The translations under genes were made by a program, and so were the position numbers. Source: an uncultured Synergistia bacterium (lineage in GTDB: Bacteria; Eremiobacterota; SpSt-956; JAKJGF01). Taken from it: a stretch of DNA of 5,636 bases. This document shows, in pieces, positions 1 to 5,636 of this stretch. The notes below the pieces were generated by a model. That model worked only from the letters and a program-made list of their open reading frames with translations, was not told the DNA's origin and searched no databases. The stretch's first letter is position 1. The number at the start of each line of letters is the position of its first letter. The stretch lies in the NCBI GenBank assembly GCA_937888925.1, contig CALARM010000816.1, positions 1 to 5,636 of the forward strand, in the 5' to 3' direction.

Positions 1-576
1 CCCGGTAGAGGAGGTACGTTACATTATATTCTTCCTTTATGGATACTTCTGACTATTATGGGAAGTCTTGTAATAACAACTTCTTCGTTGATTGAAGAAA
101 AGGATAGAAAGACTCTGGATGCATTACTTGTATCTCCTGCCAGTATTTATGATTTTATTACAGGTAAAGCATTACTCGGTATTATATTGAGTTTTTCTTC
201 TGCTTCTCTGTTGCTTGGTTTAAACAGGTCACTGACAGGTAATTTACCTGTTGTATTTTCTATGTTGTTACTGGGAGGCATATTTTTTTCCTGCTGGGGA
301 ATATTTGTGGCATTTATCTCTCCATCGCAGAGCACGGCAAATTCTATTAATTCTCTTGCTTTTATATGTCTGATGGTGCCGATTGTACTTTCGGAAAATT
401 CGAAATTATTGCGCACTCTGTCAGGGTGCCTGCCAAGTTATTATCTTGTAGACGGTATTACAAAAGGTCTGGAAGGGAATTGTAACGGTTTATTCTTTAA
501 TTATATTGCACTGGGAGGTGGCTCTATATTACTCTTTGCCCTTTGTTTAAATGTTATTAACAGACAGGAAAATTAA
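1..576 (+). CDS. ABC-2-type transporter permease, C-terminal part (5' end outside window)
   Basis: Frame 1 is open from base 1, so the gene begins upstream of the window; 191 residues are visible. The fragment is strongly hydrophobic, with likely membrane segments near residues 7-28, 57-74, 83-105, 115-130 and 166-185. Between the first two lies the signature I recognise for ABC-2 permeases: SLIEEKDRKTLDALLVSPAS (residues 29-48), followed by GKALLG, the cytoplasmic stretch with the E-(E/K)-TL-LLVSP pattern. Such proteins pair with an ABC ATPase in the inner membrane to export drugs, lipids, polysaccharide or other substrates. The substrate cannot be told from this part, and the ATPase is not in the window (usually just upstream). 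The C-terminus is short and polar (NRQEN). An internal ATG at base 58 is in frame, but the sequence before it (LHYILPLWILLTI) is clearly coding membrane sequence, so it is not the true start. CcmB-like or NatB-like assignments are alternatives within the same superfamily. Confidence 0.8.
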   Translation, partial: PGRGGTLHYILPLWILLTIMGSLVITTSSLIEEKDRKTLDALLVSPASIYDFITGKALLGIILSFSSASLLLGLNRSLTGNLPVVFSMLLLGGIFFSCWGIFVAFISPSQSTANSINSLAFICLMVPIVLSENSKLLRTLSGCLPSYYLVDGITKGLEGNCNGLFFNYIALGGGSILLFALCLNVINRQEN

Positions 577-640
577 AATGGTGAGTTTTGTAGCCACCGC
601 AGATAAATAATGAAAATAATTAATTTAGATAAAAATAATT

Positions 641-650
641 AAGAGGTGAT
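641..650 (+). promoter_or_regulatory. Shine-Dalgarno site of rho, deciding its start
   Basis: AAGAGGTGAT closely matches the 3' end of 16S rRNA, and its GG (645-646) lies 8 bases before the ATG at 655. The frame is also open from a GTG at 646, but that GTG lies inside this site and so cannot be the start it serves. I therefore place the start at 655. The 78-bp gap from the permease stop is AT-rich and shows no clear terminator, so readthrough from the permease gene is possible. Confidence 0.75.
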
Positions 651-654
651 TTTT

Positions 655-1917
655 ATGGAGTTTGAAGAACTCGAAAATATGAGCAGAACTGATTTGCTGG
701 ACATAGCAAAGGAAAAAAGTCTTACAGGTTATCATAATCTTAAGAAAAACAGCCTTATACACAGGATTCTGGAAAATGAGGCACAGCAGAAAGGATTGAT
801 ATTTGCCGGAGGAGTCCTTGATATACTGCCGGAAGGATACGGCTTTTTAAGACGTTCCAGTTATCTTCCGGGGTCCGATGATATTTATGTTTCTCAGTCA
901 CAGATTAAAAGATTTGATCTCTGCACAGGTGATACGGTACTCGGCCAGATAAGACCGCCAAAGAACGGGGAAAGATATTACGGATTACTTAAAGTCATTA
1001 CAGTGAATGAAGACAGTGCCGATAATGCACGTGCCAGGGTTCCTTTTGATAAATTAACTCCCATATATCCCAATAATAGATTTAATCTTGAAACAGTCCA
1101 TGATGAAATGGAGGCCAGGTTAATAGATTTTATGTCTCCTCTCGGAAGAGGGCAGAGAGCTTTAATAGTAGCTCCTCCGAAAGCAGGTAAAACTATACTC
1201 CTCAAAAAGATTGCTCATGGTATATCAACCAATTACCCGGAAGTTACAATAATAGCAGTGCTTATCGGTGAAAGACCTGAAGAAGTAACAGATATGAAGA
1301 GATCTATTAAAGGTGAAGTGGTAAGTTCTACCTTTGATGAACCTCCGGAAAATCATACCATTGTAGCAGAACTTATTCTTGAAAAGGCAAAGAGACTGGT
1401 AGAACATAAAAGGGATGTAGTTATTTTACTTGACAGTCTTACAAGACTTGCAAGAGCTTATAATCTTGCTCTTCCTACAAGTGGAAGAACACTTTCCGGC
1501 GGTATAGATACTATGGCTCTGATTAAACCAAAGGCCTTTTTCGGTGCCGCAAGAAATATAGAAGAAGGGGGAAGTCTTACTATAATAGCTACTGCCCTTA
1601 TAGAAACAGGAAGTAAAATGGATGATGTCATATATGAAGAATTTAAGGGCACAGGTAATATGGAACTGGAACTGTCCAGGAAACTTGCGGAAAAAAGAAT
1701 TTTCCCTGCCATTGATCTTAAAAAATCCGGCACCAGACATGAAGAACTGCTGCTTTCTGAAAGTGACCTTCAGAAAATATGGCTTCTCAGAAGGGCTTTT
1801 GCAGTTTTTGATGCTACTGAAATGACTGAACTTCTTATTGATCGCATTAAAAAGACTAAAAATAATTTAGATTTCCTGAAAACTATAACGAGAGAAGCTC
1901 TTTCTATGAGTAAGTGA
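655..1917 (+). CDS. rho: Transcription termination factor Rho
   Basis: This 420-residue protein is close to the 419 of E. coli Rho and lacks the long N-terminal insertions seen in some phyla. Rho is a ring-shaped hexameric RNA-dependent ATPase that translocates along untranslated RNA and releases RNA polymerase. An N-terminal helical domain (about 1-45) is followed by the cold-shock-like RNA-binding fold with GYGFLR (61-66) and DDIYVS (75-80). The ATPase domain has the P-loop APPKAGKT (173-180), catalytic Glu206 followed by Arg207 in [10 protein letters not shown], Walker B VVILLDS (255-261), Q-loop [10 protein letters not shown] (274-283), R-loop TGSKMDD (318-324), FKGTGN (330-335) and an arginine finger in SGTRHEEL (Arg361). 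Residues matching E. coli bicyclomycin-resistance positions M219, S266 and G337 are unchanged. Two departures are visible: Gly205 replaces the usual Asp (E. coli D210), and [12 protein letters not shown] replaces the commoner HRPKRFFGAARN. The start is set by the strong ribosome site at 641-650. Rho often limits its own expression, but no attenuator was recognised here. Confidence 0.97.
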   Translation: MEFEELENMSRTDLLDIAKEKSLTGYHNLKKNSLIHRILENEAQQKGLIFAGGVLDILPEGYGFLRRSSYLPGSDDIYVSQSQIKRFDLCTGDTVLGQIRPPKNGERYYGLLKVITVNEDSADNARARVPFDKLTPIYPNNRFNLETVHDEMEARLIDFMSPLGRGQRALIVAPPKAGKTILLKKIAHGISTNYPEVTIIAVLIGERPEEVTDMKRSIKGEVVSSTFDEPPENHTIVAELILEKAKRLVEHKRDVVILLDSLTRLARAYNLALPTSGRTLSGGIDTMALIKPKAFFGAARNIEEGGSLTIIATALIETGSKMDDVIYEEFKGTGNMELELSRKLAEKRIFPAIDLKKSGTRHEELLLSESDLQKIWLLRRAFAVFDATEMTELLIDRIKKTKNNLDFLKTITREALSMSK

Positions 1918-1951
1918 GGTGTAAATATTAACCGGGAATGATAATTAAAAT

Positions 1952-1981
1952 CGTGACGCGTAACGCGTGACGCGTGACGCG
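1952..1981 (+). repeat. Array A: four tandem GTRACGC heptamers
   Basis: Four perfect-length 7-bp units stand head to tail: GTGACGC (1953-1959), GTAACGC (1960-1966), GTGACGC (1967-1973) and GTGACGC (1974-1980). They are much richer in GC than the flanking DNA. Only the third base of the unit varies. Each GCGT-N-ACGC is an odd palindrome and every junction makes ACGCGT, so both strands look alike. The array lies between rho and the radical SAM gene, 72 bases before the start of the latter. It shares a 20-base string (1956-1975) with the reverse complement of the array in front of herA (5032-5051). Confidence 0.9.
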
Positions 1982-2052
1982 AGTTATGATAGTACCGTAG
2001 TTACCTTTATATTCTATCAGAAAAGAGATTTAATTTTATTTCCTCCAGCTAA

Positions 2053-3312
2053 ATGTTTAATATTGTTTATTCTGACCGATGCGGACAGGTCTATGATAAT
2101 CCTGATATAGAAGCACTGGCTTTTGACGGTTTGTCTTTCAGAGAAGCGTCGAATACTGAAATGATCCCCTTACCTTACGGAAGTTCTTTGAGTCTGATGC
2201 CTGAACGTTTTCCACTGGGAAAATACAGAGGTAAAATGAAGTGTTTCAGAACCATGTCGGGTTTTAAAGAAGGCATTTTTTCTGTAAGTGTACTGTTGCC
2301 AAACGGTTATACAAGACTGTTACTGCCTGCTTATAAAGAACAGAAACATGTTTCTCCTCTTCCTTTATTTGCCTATAGCTTTACAGGCTTTAAAGATAAC
2401 GGATTCTATGTGGCAGCTCATGAAACAGAAAAACTAAAACAGTGGGATCCGTCACAGTACAGTACTCACGATTTAAAAAGGAAGATAAAAAAACGCCTTC
2501 AAAAAGAGCCGGGAAACCGCCTCCTGAAGCATCTTTCTCACTGTGCCCTTTATTATCAATGTTACAATGCACAGAATATATTTTATGAAAGATGGGAAGG
2601 CGGAATTCCTATTTCTTCCGTCTGTAATGCTCAATGCTGCGGATGTATTTCCTTCCAGAAAGAAGAGTCATCAGGATTTCCGTCCCCTCAGAACAGAATA
2701 ATTTTTACTCCTTCTATAGAAGAGATTGTTTCTACAGGTGTAAATCATTTAAACAGAGCAGAGAAACCTGTATTGAGTTTTGGTCAGGGCTGTGAAGGAG
2801 AACCTACCCTCAGGGGAGACCTTCTTGTAAATTCGATAAAAGAGATAAGAAGAAGAACTGACAGAGGAATAATTCATTTAAATACCAACGGCAGTAACCC
2901 TCATGTTATAAGAAAAGCAATAGAAGCAGGCCTTGACAGTGTAAGAATAGGTCTTAACAGTGCAAAAGAAGATAATTATACAGCTTATTTTAAACCGCAG
3001 ACCTATTCTTTTAAGGATGTAATGACTTCTATTGAGATGGGTGAAAAAATTTTCCTGTCTATTAATCTGCTCGTAATGCCCGGGTTTACCGACAGAGAAG
3101 ACGAGTGTCATGCCTTATTTCATTTACTGGAGAAATATCCTGTCAGTATGGTTCAGCTCAGAAATTTAAATATAGATCCTTCTCTGTATTTTAAGGTAAT
3201 TGCTCCGCCGGAAAGTTCTTTAACAGGCATGTTAAATTTTATAAAATCCATGAAAAGTTCCTTCCCGAAATTAAGAGTAGGAAGCATGAATCCAGTGATC
3301 AGTGAGCAGTGA
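2053..3312 (+). CDS. Uncharacterised radical SAM protein
   Basis: The 419-residue protein carries a radical SAM core starting near residue 185. The cluster-binding cysteines C191-x3-C195-x2-C198 lie in CNAQCCGC, followed by GQGCEGEPTL (244-253; a variant of the GGEP SAM-binding motif), IHLNTNG (274-280) and GLDSVRIGLNS (293-303). Such enzymes reductively cleave S-adenosylmethionine at a [4Fe-4S] cluster to make a 5'-deoxyadenosyl radical. The substrate is unknown. About 185 residues precede the core, beginning IVYSDRCGQVYDNP and including C164 and C170. From memory, this layout (an N-terminal domain, then CNA-C--CIS, GQGCEGEP and NLNIDP) belongs to a family of unnamed radical SAM proteins in diverse anaerobes. 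Starting at 2053 gives a natural N-terminus, but no Shine-Dalgarno site precedes it; instead there is TCCTCC at 2041-2046. The last five codons (VISEQ) and the stop are made of NCAGTNA heptamers, so the ancestral protein probably ended near SMNP. It is convergent with herA. Confidence 0.85.
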   Translation: MFNIVYSDRCGQVYDNPDIEALAFDGLSFREASNTEMIPLPYGSSLSLMPERFPLGKYRGKMKCFRTMSGFKEGIFSVSVLLPNGYTRLLLPAYKEQKHVSPLPLFAYSFTGFKDNGFYVAAHETEKLKQWDPSQYSTHDLKRKIKKRLQKEPGNRLLKHLSHCALYYQCYNAQNIFYERWEGGIPISSVCNAQCCGCISFQKEESSGFPSPQNRIIFTPSIEEIVSTGVNHLNRAEKPVLSFGQGCEGEPTLRGDLLVNSIKEIRRRTDRGIIHLNTNGSNPHVIRKAIEAGLDSVRIGLNSAKEDNYTAYFKPQTYSFKDVMTSIEMGEKIFLSINLLVMPGFTDREDECHALFHLLEKYPVSMVQLRNLNIDPSLYFKVIAPPESSLTGMLNFIKSMKSSFPKLRVGSMNPVISEQ

Positions 3313-3393
3313 TCAGTGATCAGTAATTATAACAATATAACAGATAGCATAACTGGCAATTCACTGGTAACTGGTCACTGATCACTGGATTCA
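3287..3393. repeat. Arrays C: two converging NCAGTNA heptamer arrays forming a large inverted repeat
   Basis: Reading + from 3292, five consecutive 7-mers are CCAGTGA, TCAGTGA, GCAGTGA, TCAGTGA and TCAGTAA (to 3326). Reading - from 3388, they are CCAGTGA, TCAGTGA, CCAGTTA, CCAGTGA, a 4-base ATTG interruption, then CCAGTTA (to 3350). The outer 19 bases (3287-3305) pair perfectly with 3375-3393, and pairing continues inward with a few mismatches around an AT-rich centre of 23 bases (3327-3349). The structure lies between two convergent genes. It contains the last codons and stop of the radical SAM gene, and its outer right edge contains the herA stop (3391-3393). Its RNA could fold into a long stem from either direction and protect or end both transcripts. 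No T-run follows the stem, so it is not a classical intrinsic terminator. Confidence 0.9.
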
Positions 3394-5019
3394 CCACCGT
3401 GATATTATTTTATTTATATCCACTTTCCTGTCGGAATCCTGATCCATCATGGCTTTATAGAATTTTTCATCATAATCTCTGGATTTTATAACTATTGGCA
3501 TCGGGACGGCATGTCCTATTATAAGGGCCTGCTGTTTTGAATCCAGACTTGCAAGAACGGAACGAAGGCCGGACGTATTACTCACTCCCGTAAGTACTGC
3601 CTGAATGTCTTTTTCATCATTTAGCTGGGCAACAATCCTTGTACCTATCTGAGACAGGACTTCATCATCTATACCTGACGGCCTTTGATCCACTACGAGA
3701 AGTGATACATGGTATTTTCTCATTTCCCTTGCAATGACTCCGAATATTGTCTGTTTCGCTGCTGTGGGGTTAAGGAATTTATGGGCTTCTTCTATTGTTA
3801 TGACAAGCTGTTTTGGTTTATCTTCAGGTTTCTGGGTGGAAAGATATTTTTCTGTTTTTCTGATATAATCTTTATGGATTCTTCTCGTAAGTATATTTGC
3901 TACAAGAAGGTAGCATAAAAGATTGCTCTGTCTTCCGAATTCAAGGACTATATGCATCCCCCTGTCCAGATATTCCATAATCTTTTTAACAGCATCTACC
4001 TGGGGCTGCTGTTTCGTGAGAAAATCAAAATCTTCCAGTCTTTTTAATTTTCTGTAAAGTGCGGAAATAGAACTGGCATTTGCACCTATTTCTTCTGAAA
4101 AATCAACTAAATCTGCATACTCCTGGTCAAGAAGGGTTCTGAGCCATTCCCTGTCAAAACGGTTCCTTATTATATAGGCAGATTCGAGAGCTGTCTGATT
4201 TAGATTGAGCACTTCTTCAAGAGGAAGAACATCTTCTACTTTTATCTGATTATAGGGAATCTTTACCACGAAATCAGGCTGAACAGGCCTTTCTTTTGAA
4301 GACTCAGGGTCAAGGGTAAATATGGCAACTTTATCTCCGAATAACTGTTTGAGTCCCTTTACAAAAGACTCGCCTCCTCCTTCTTTTATTGCCCTGTAGC
4401 CGTATTCACTGTGCATATCAAAAATCAGGTTTGCCGCCTGTGAATTTCTCACCAGCCCGCTCAACACAAGTCTTGTGAGAAAAGTTTTTCCTGTTCCTGT
4501 TTTACCGAATATACCGTTACTTCTTTCTACAAATCTCTCAAGATTAAGACATACAGGACTGTTCATATCAAGGGGAGTGCCAATGTTAAAATATTTTTTC
4601 CCCAGACTTTCTTCTCCGAATATTCTGTTTACATCTTCATCCTGTGCTTCAAAGACTCCTGAAAAATGGGCAGGTATCGATTTTACAGGGCTTATTTCAG
4701 GTTTTTCATCTCTGTCTTCTTTGTTGGCTACCATAAGCATTGGCTTCAGACATACTGTGGCATAGGTATTTGTTCCGCTGAGGATTTCTCTCATAATCCC
4801 GTTACCTTCAGAAGGAGGGTTTATTAATATTTCAGGATTTGTTGAATCAAGTCTCATGTCTGTAATCATAGAGAAAAACTGATTCTTTTCACCGTCTATG
4901 ACAACAAATTTCCCTGCTTTTATTTCTTCTATTGACTGGGATGAGTCATGTTTCATTTCCAGTCCTTCTACAAGAGAACCTTTTGTTATTGCACCTATTC
5001 TTTTTCTTTTTTTTGTCAT
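3391..5019 (-). CDS. herA: HerA-family DNA translocase ATPase with N-terminal HAS barrel
   Basis: This 542-residue protein belongs to the HerA/FtsK-like ATPases, hexameric motors that move double-stranded DNA, classically with the nuclease NurA during end resection. A HAS-barrel (about 5-75) begins RIGAITKGSLVEGLEMK. The ATPase core has Walker A GKTGTGKT (172-179), FDMHSEYG (200-207), a helical insertion (about 260-345), Walker B LVITIEEAHKFL (405-416, acidic pair E410/E411), VVDQRPSGID (442-451) and SQIGTRI (456-462). All expected ATPase residues are present. The C-terminal part has SLDSKQQALIIGHAVPMP, which I recall from the cyanobacterial version of this ATPase. The start is ATG 5017-5019, giving MTKKRKRIGAI. 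An in-frame GTG at 5038-5040 would add seven residues (VTRHESK), the first four encoded by repeat DNA, so it is less likely. The gene follows the HAS-barrel gene by 53 bases, apparently in one operon. No NurA is visible; it may lie outside. Confidence 0.92.
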   Translation of the reverse strand: MTKKRKRIGAITKGSLVEGLEMKHDSSQSIEEIKAGKFVVIDGEKNQFFSMITDMRLDSTNPEILINPPSEGNGIMREILSGTNTYATVCLKPMLMVANKEDRDEKPEISPVKSIPAHFSGVFEAQDEDVNRIFGEESLGKKYFNIGTPLDMNSPVCLNLERFVERSNGIFGKTGTGKTFLTRLVLSGLVRNSQAANLIFDMHSEYGYRAIKEGGGESFVKGLKQLFGDKVAIFTLDPESSKERPVQPDFVVKIPYNQIKVEDVLPLEEVLNLNQTALESAYIIRNRFDREWLRTLLDQEYADLVDFSEEIGANASSISALYRKLKRLEDFDFLTKQQPQVDAVKKIMEYLDRGMHIVLEFGRQSNLLCYLLVANILTRRIHKDYIRKTEKYLSTQKPEDKPKQLVITIEEAHKFLNPTAAKQTIFGVIAREMRKYHVSLLVVDQRPSGIDDEVLSQIGTRIVAQLNDEKDIQAVLTGVSNTSGLRSVLASLDSKQQALIIGHAVPMPIVIKSRDYDEKFYKAMMDQDSDRKVDINKIISRW

Positions 5020-5027
5020 TTTTGATT

Positions 5028-5060
5028 CGTGACGCGTCACGCGTTACGCGTGACGCGTGA
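5028..5060 (-). repeat. Array B: tandem GTNACGC heptamers in the herA leader
   Basis: On the + strand the units are GTGACGC (5029-5035), GTCACGC (5036-5042), GTTACGC (5043-5049) and GTGACGC (5050-5056), then a partial GTGA (5057-5060). Because unit and complement both occur, the block contains a palindrome, 5029-5040 (GTGACGCGTCAC). It also contains a 13 + 1 + 13 inverted repeat over 5032-5058. It fills most of the 53-base gap between the HAS-barrel gene and herA. A 20-base segment (5032-5051) is the reverse complement of part of the array before the radical SAM gene, so both arrays have the same orientation relative to the gene they precede. Confidence 0.9.
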
Positions 5061-5066
5061 TCCTTT
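5061..5066 (-). promoter_or_regulatory. Shine-Dalgarno-like AAAGGA, displaced from the herA start
   Basis: On the minus strand AAAGGA is the only purine-rich ribosome-site candidate between the upstream stop (5073-5075) and herA. It lies 41 bases from the ATG at 5019 and 20 bases from the alternative GTG at 5040, both too far for normal use. If the 32 bases of array B (5029-5060) are removed, the spacing to the ATG becomes 9 bases, which would be normal. Confidence 0.45.
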
Positions 5067-5072
5067 ATTTGT

Positions 5073-5636
5073 TCATTTAAGAATTCGTTTGATTATTGAC
5101 TGAAGTCTTTCATAATCATCTTTAAGTAATATAGACAGTTCTTTCCCTGCTGATATCATGAAATTTCTGTCATGACTCCAGGTATTCCATGCCTGTCTTA
5201 TAAAGGATATTATTATTTCATCTGACTGACCTTTATTCGAAGTAAAGATCATTCTCAAGTAATCATGTTCTTCAGTAAAGGCACGAAGTTCGTCTTCTGT
5301 GCAGTTATAGACAAAACTGTGAAGTGACGGAGGCAGGGGAGGGGAGAATTGATGATATACTCCGTCCTGATGAAATCCTACTATAATAGCCTGAAATCCT
5401 GTTTTTAATAATTCGAATATCTGCGGCTGTTCTTCCTGCAGTTCTTCTATGGACAGACCGTAAGCAGTAGGCCTTCTGTTGGGCTCTATACAGTATGTAA
5501 ATATATTGTAAACTATTGCAAGCACTACCGGGGTTCCCTCGATTTTAATGAGACTCCCAAGAGGTGGAGGACTGTCTTTACATTCAGCCATAAATTCCCT
5601 TGTACTGCTTTCAAGTATTTCTCCGACATTGTTCAT
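5073..5636 (-). CDS. HerA-associated protein, probable stand-alone HAS-barrel
   Basis: This 187-residue protein starts at ATG 5634-5636, the very last bases of the window, so its leader is not visible. The start looks real because MNNVGEILESSTREFMAEC matches, from memory, the beginning (MNNVGEI-ESST-EF) of a small protein encoded beside HerA-like ATPases in Cyanobacteria. The N-terminal half (3-60) has VGEILESS, PPPLGSLIKIEG, VLAIVYNIFTYCIEPNRRPTAYG: a beta-rich pattern like the HAS barrel at the start of HerA. The middle has a short proline-rich stretch (SPPLPPSLH, 98-106), and the C-terminal half is mostly helical. There is no signal peptide, membrane segment, ATPase motif or obvious nuclease motif. 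Lying 53 bases upstream of herA on the same strand, it is probably co-transcribed and may act as an adaptor or ring subunit for HerA. It lacks the acidic nuclease motifs expected of NurA, so I do not call it nurA. Confidence 0.75.
   Translation of the reverse strand: MNNVGEILESSTREFMAECKDSPPPLGSLIKIEGTPVVLAIVYNIFTYCIEPNRRPTAYGLSIEELQEEQPQIFELLKTGFQAIIVGFHQDGVYHQFSPPLPPSLHSFVYNCTEDELRAFTEEHDYLRMIFTSNKGQSDEIIISFIRQAWNTWSHDRNFMISAGKELSILLKDDYERLQSIIKRILK

Noticed and set aside
578..600. Terminator hairpin after the permease (GGTG...CACC) or a 10-codon ORF at 578
   Set aside because: The stem is only 4 bp with no T-run, and the short ORF has no ribosome site.
1426..1740. Minus-strand ORFs inside rho (also 978-1205, 1225-1407, 1458-1733)
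   Set aside because: They overlap the well-conserved Rho frame, resemble no known family and lack ribosome sites.
1984..2013. Promoter for the radical SAM gene (TTATGA, 18 bases, TATATT)
   Set aside because: The -35 matches consensus at only three of six positions, and such -10 boxes are common in AT-rich DNA.
3292..3388. CRISPR array
   Set aside because: Units are 7 bp, directly adjacent, with no 25-40 bp repeats or unique spacers, and no cas gene is present.
3287..3393. Terminal inverted repeats of an insertion sequence or MITE
   Set aside because: The arms are made of short tandem units, the interior is only tens of bases, and no target-site duplication or transposase is seen.
4475..4765. 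Plus-strand ORFs inside herA (also 3709-3918)
   Set aside because: They are antisense shadows of conserved HerA coding sequence.
3391..5636. HerA-based anti-phage defence system (such as HerA with Sir2 or DUF4297)
   Set aside because: No Sir2, DUF4297 or toxic effector is encoded beside it; the partner looks like a HAS-barrel protein and the pair resembles a housekeeping one.

Overview
The window comes from a bacterial chromosome of low GC content. It favours AGA, GGA and ATA codons and carries a bacterial Rho factor and Shine-Dalgarno sites. The HerA-type ATPase and the small protein encoded upstream of it resemble, from memory, a gene pair I associate with Cyanobacteria. Photosynthetic Cyanobacteria lack rho, so a non-photosynthetic relative or another deep-branching phylum is possible. 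I treat the taxonomy as open.

Layout: (1) bases 1-576, + strand, hold the C-terminal part of an ABC-2-type transporter permease, cut by the window edge. (2) Bases 655-1917, + strand, hold a complete transcription termination factor Rho with all core motifs, except that Gly replaces the usual Asp just before the catalytic Glu. (3) Bases 1918-2052 are intergenic and hold a GC-rich array of four 7-bp units (GTRACGC). (4) Bases 2053-3312, + strand, hold an uncharacterised radical SAM protein. (5) Bases 3287-3393 hold two converging arrays of another 7-bp unit (NCAGTNA), forming a large inverted repeat where the radical SAM gene and herA meet tail to tail. (6) Bases 3391-5019, - strand, hold a HerA-family hexameric ATPase. 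(7) Bases 5020-5072, the herA leader, hold a second GTNACGC array between a Shine-Dalgarno-like site and the herA start. (8) Bases 5073-5636, - strand, hold a small protein that looks like a stand-alone HAS-barrel partner of HerA, complete exactly to the window edge.

The two minus-strand genes probably form an operon that moves or processes DNA ends. Rho and the permease are codirectional, but nothing shown links them functionally. There is no gene-free stretch over 300 bases. The least expected feature is the heptamer repeat family. Two sequence types share a 7-bp period and a GTNA core, and they occupy three of the four intergenic gaps. The repeats supply the last codons and stop of the radical SAM gene, overlap the herA stop, and appear to have separated herA from its ribosome binding site.
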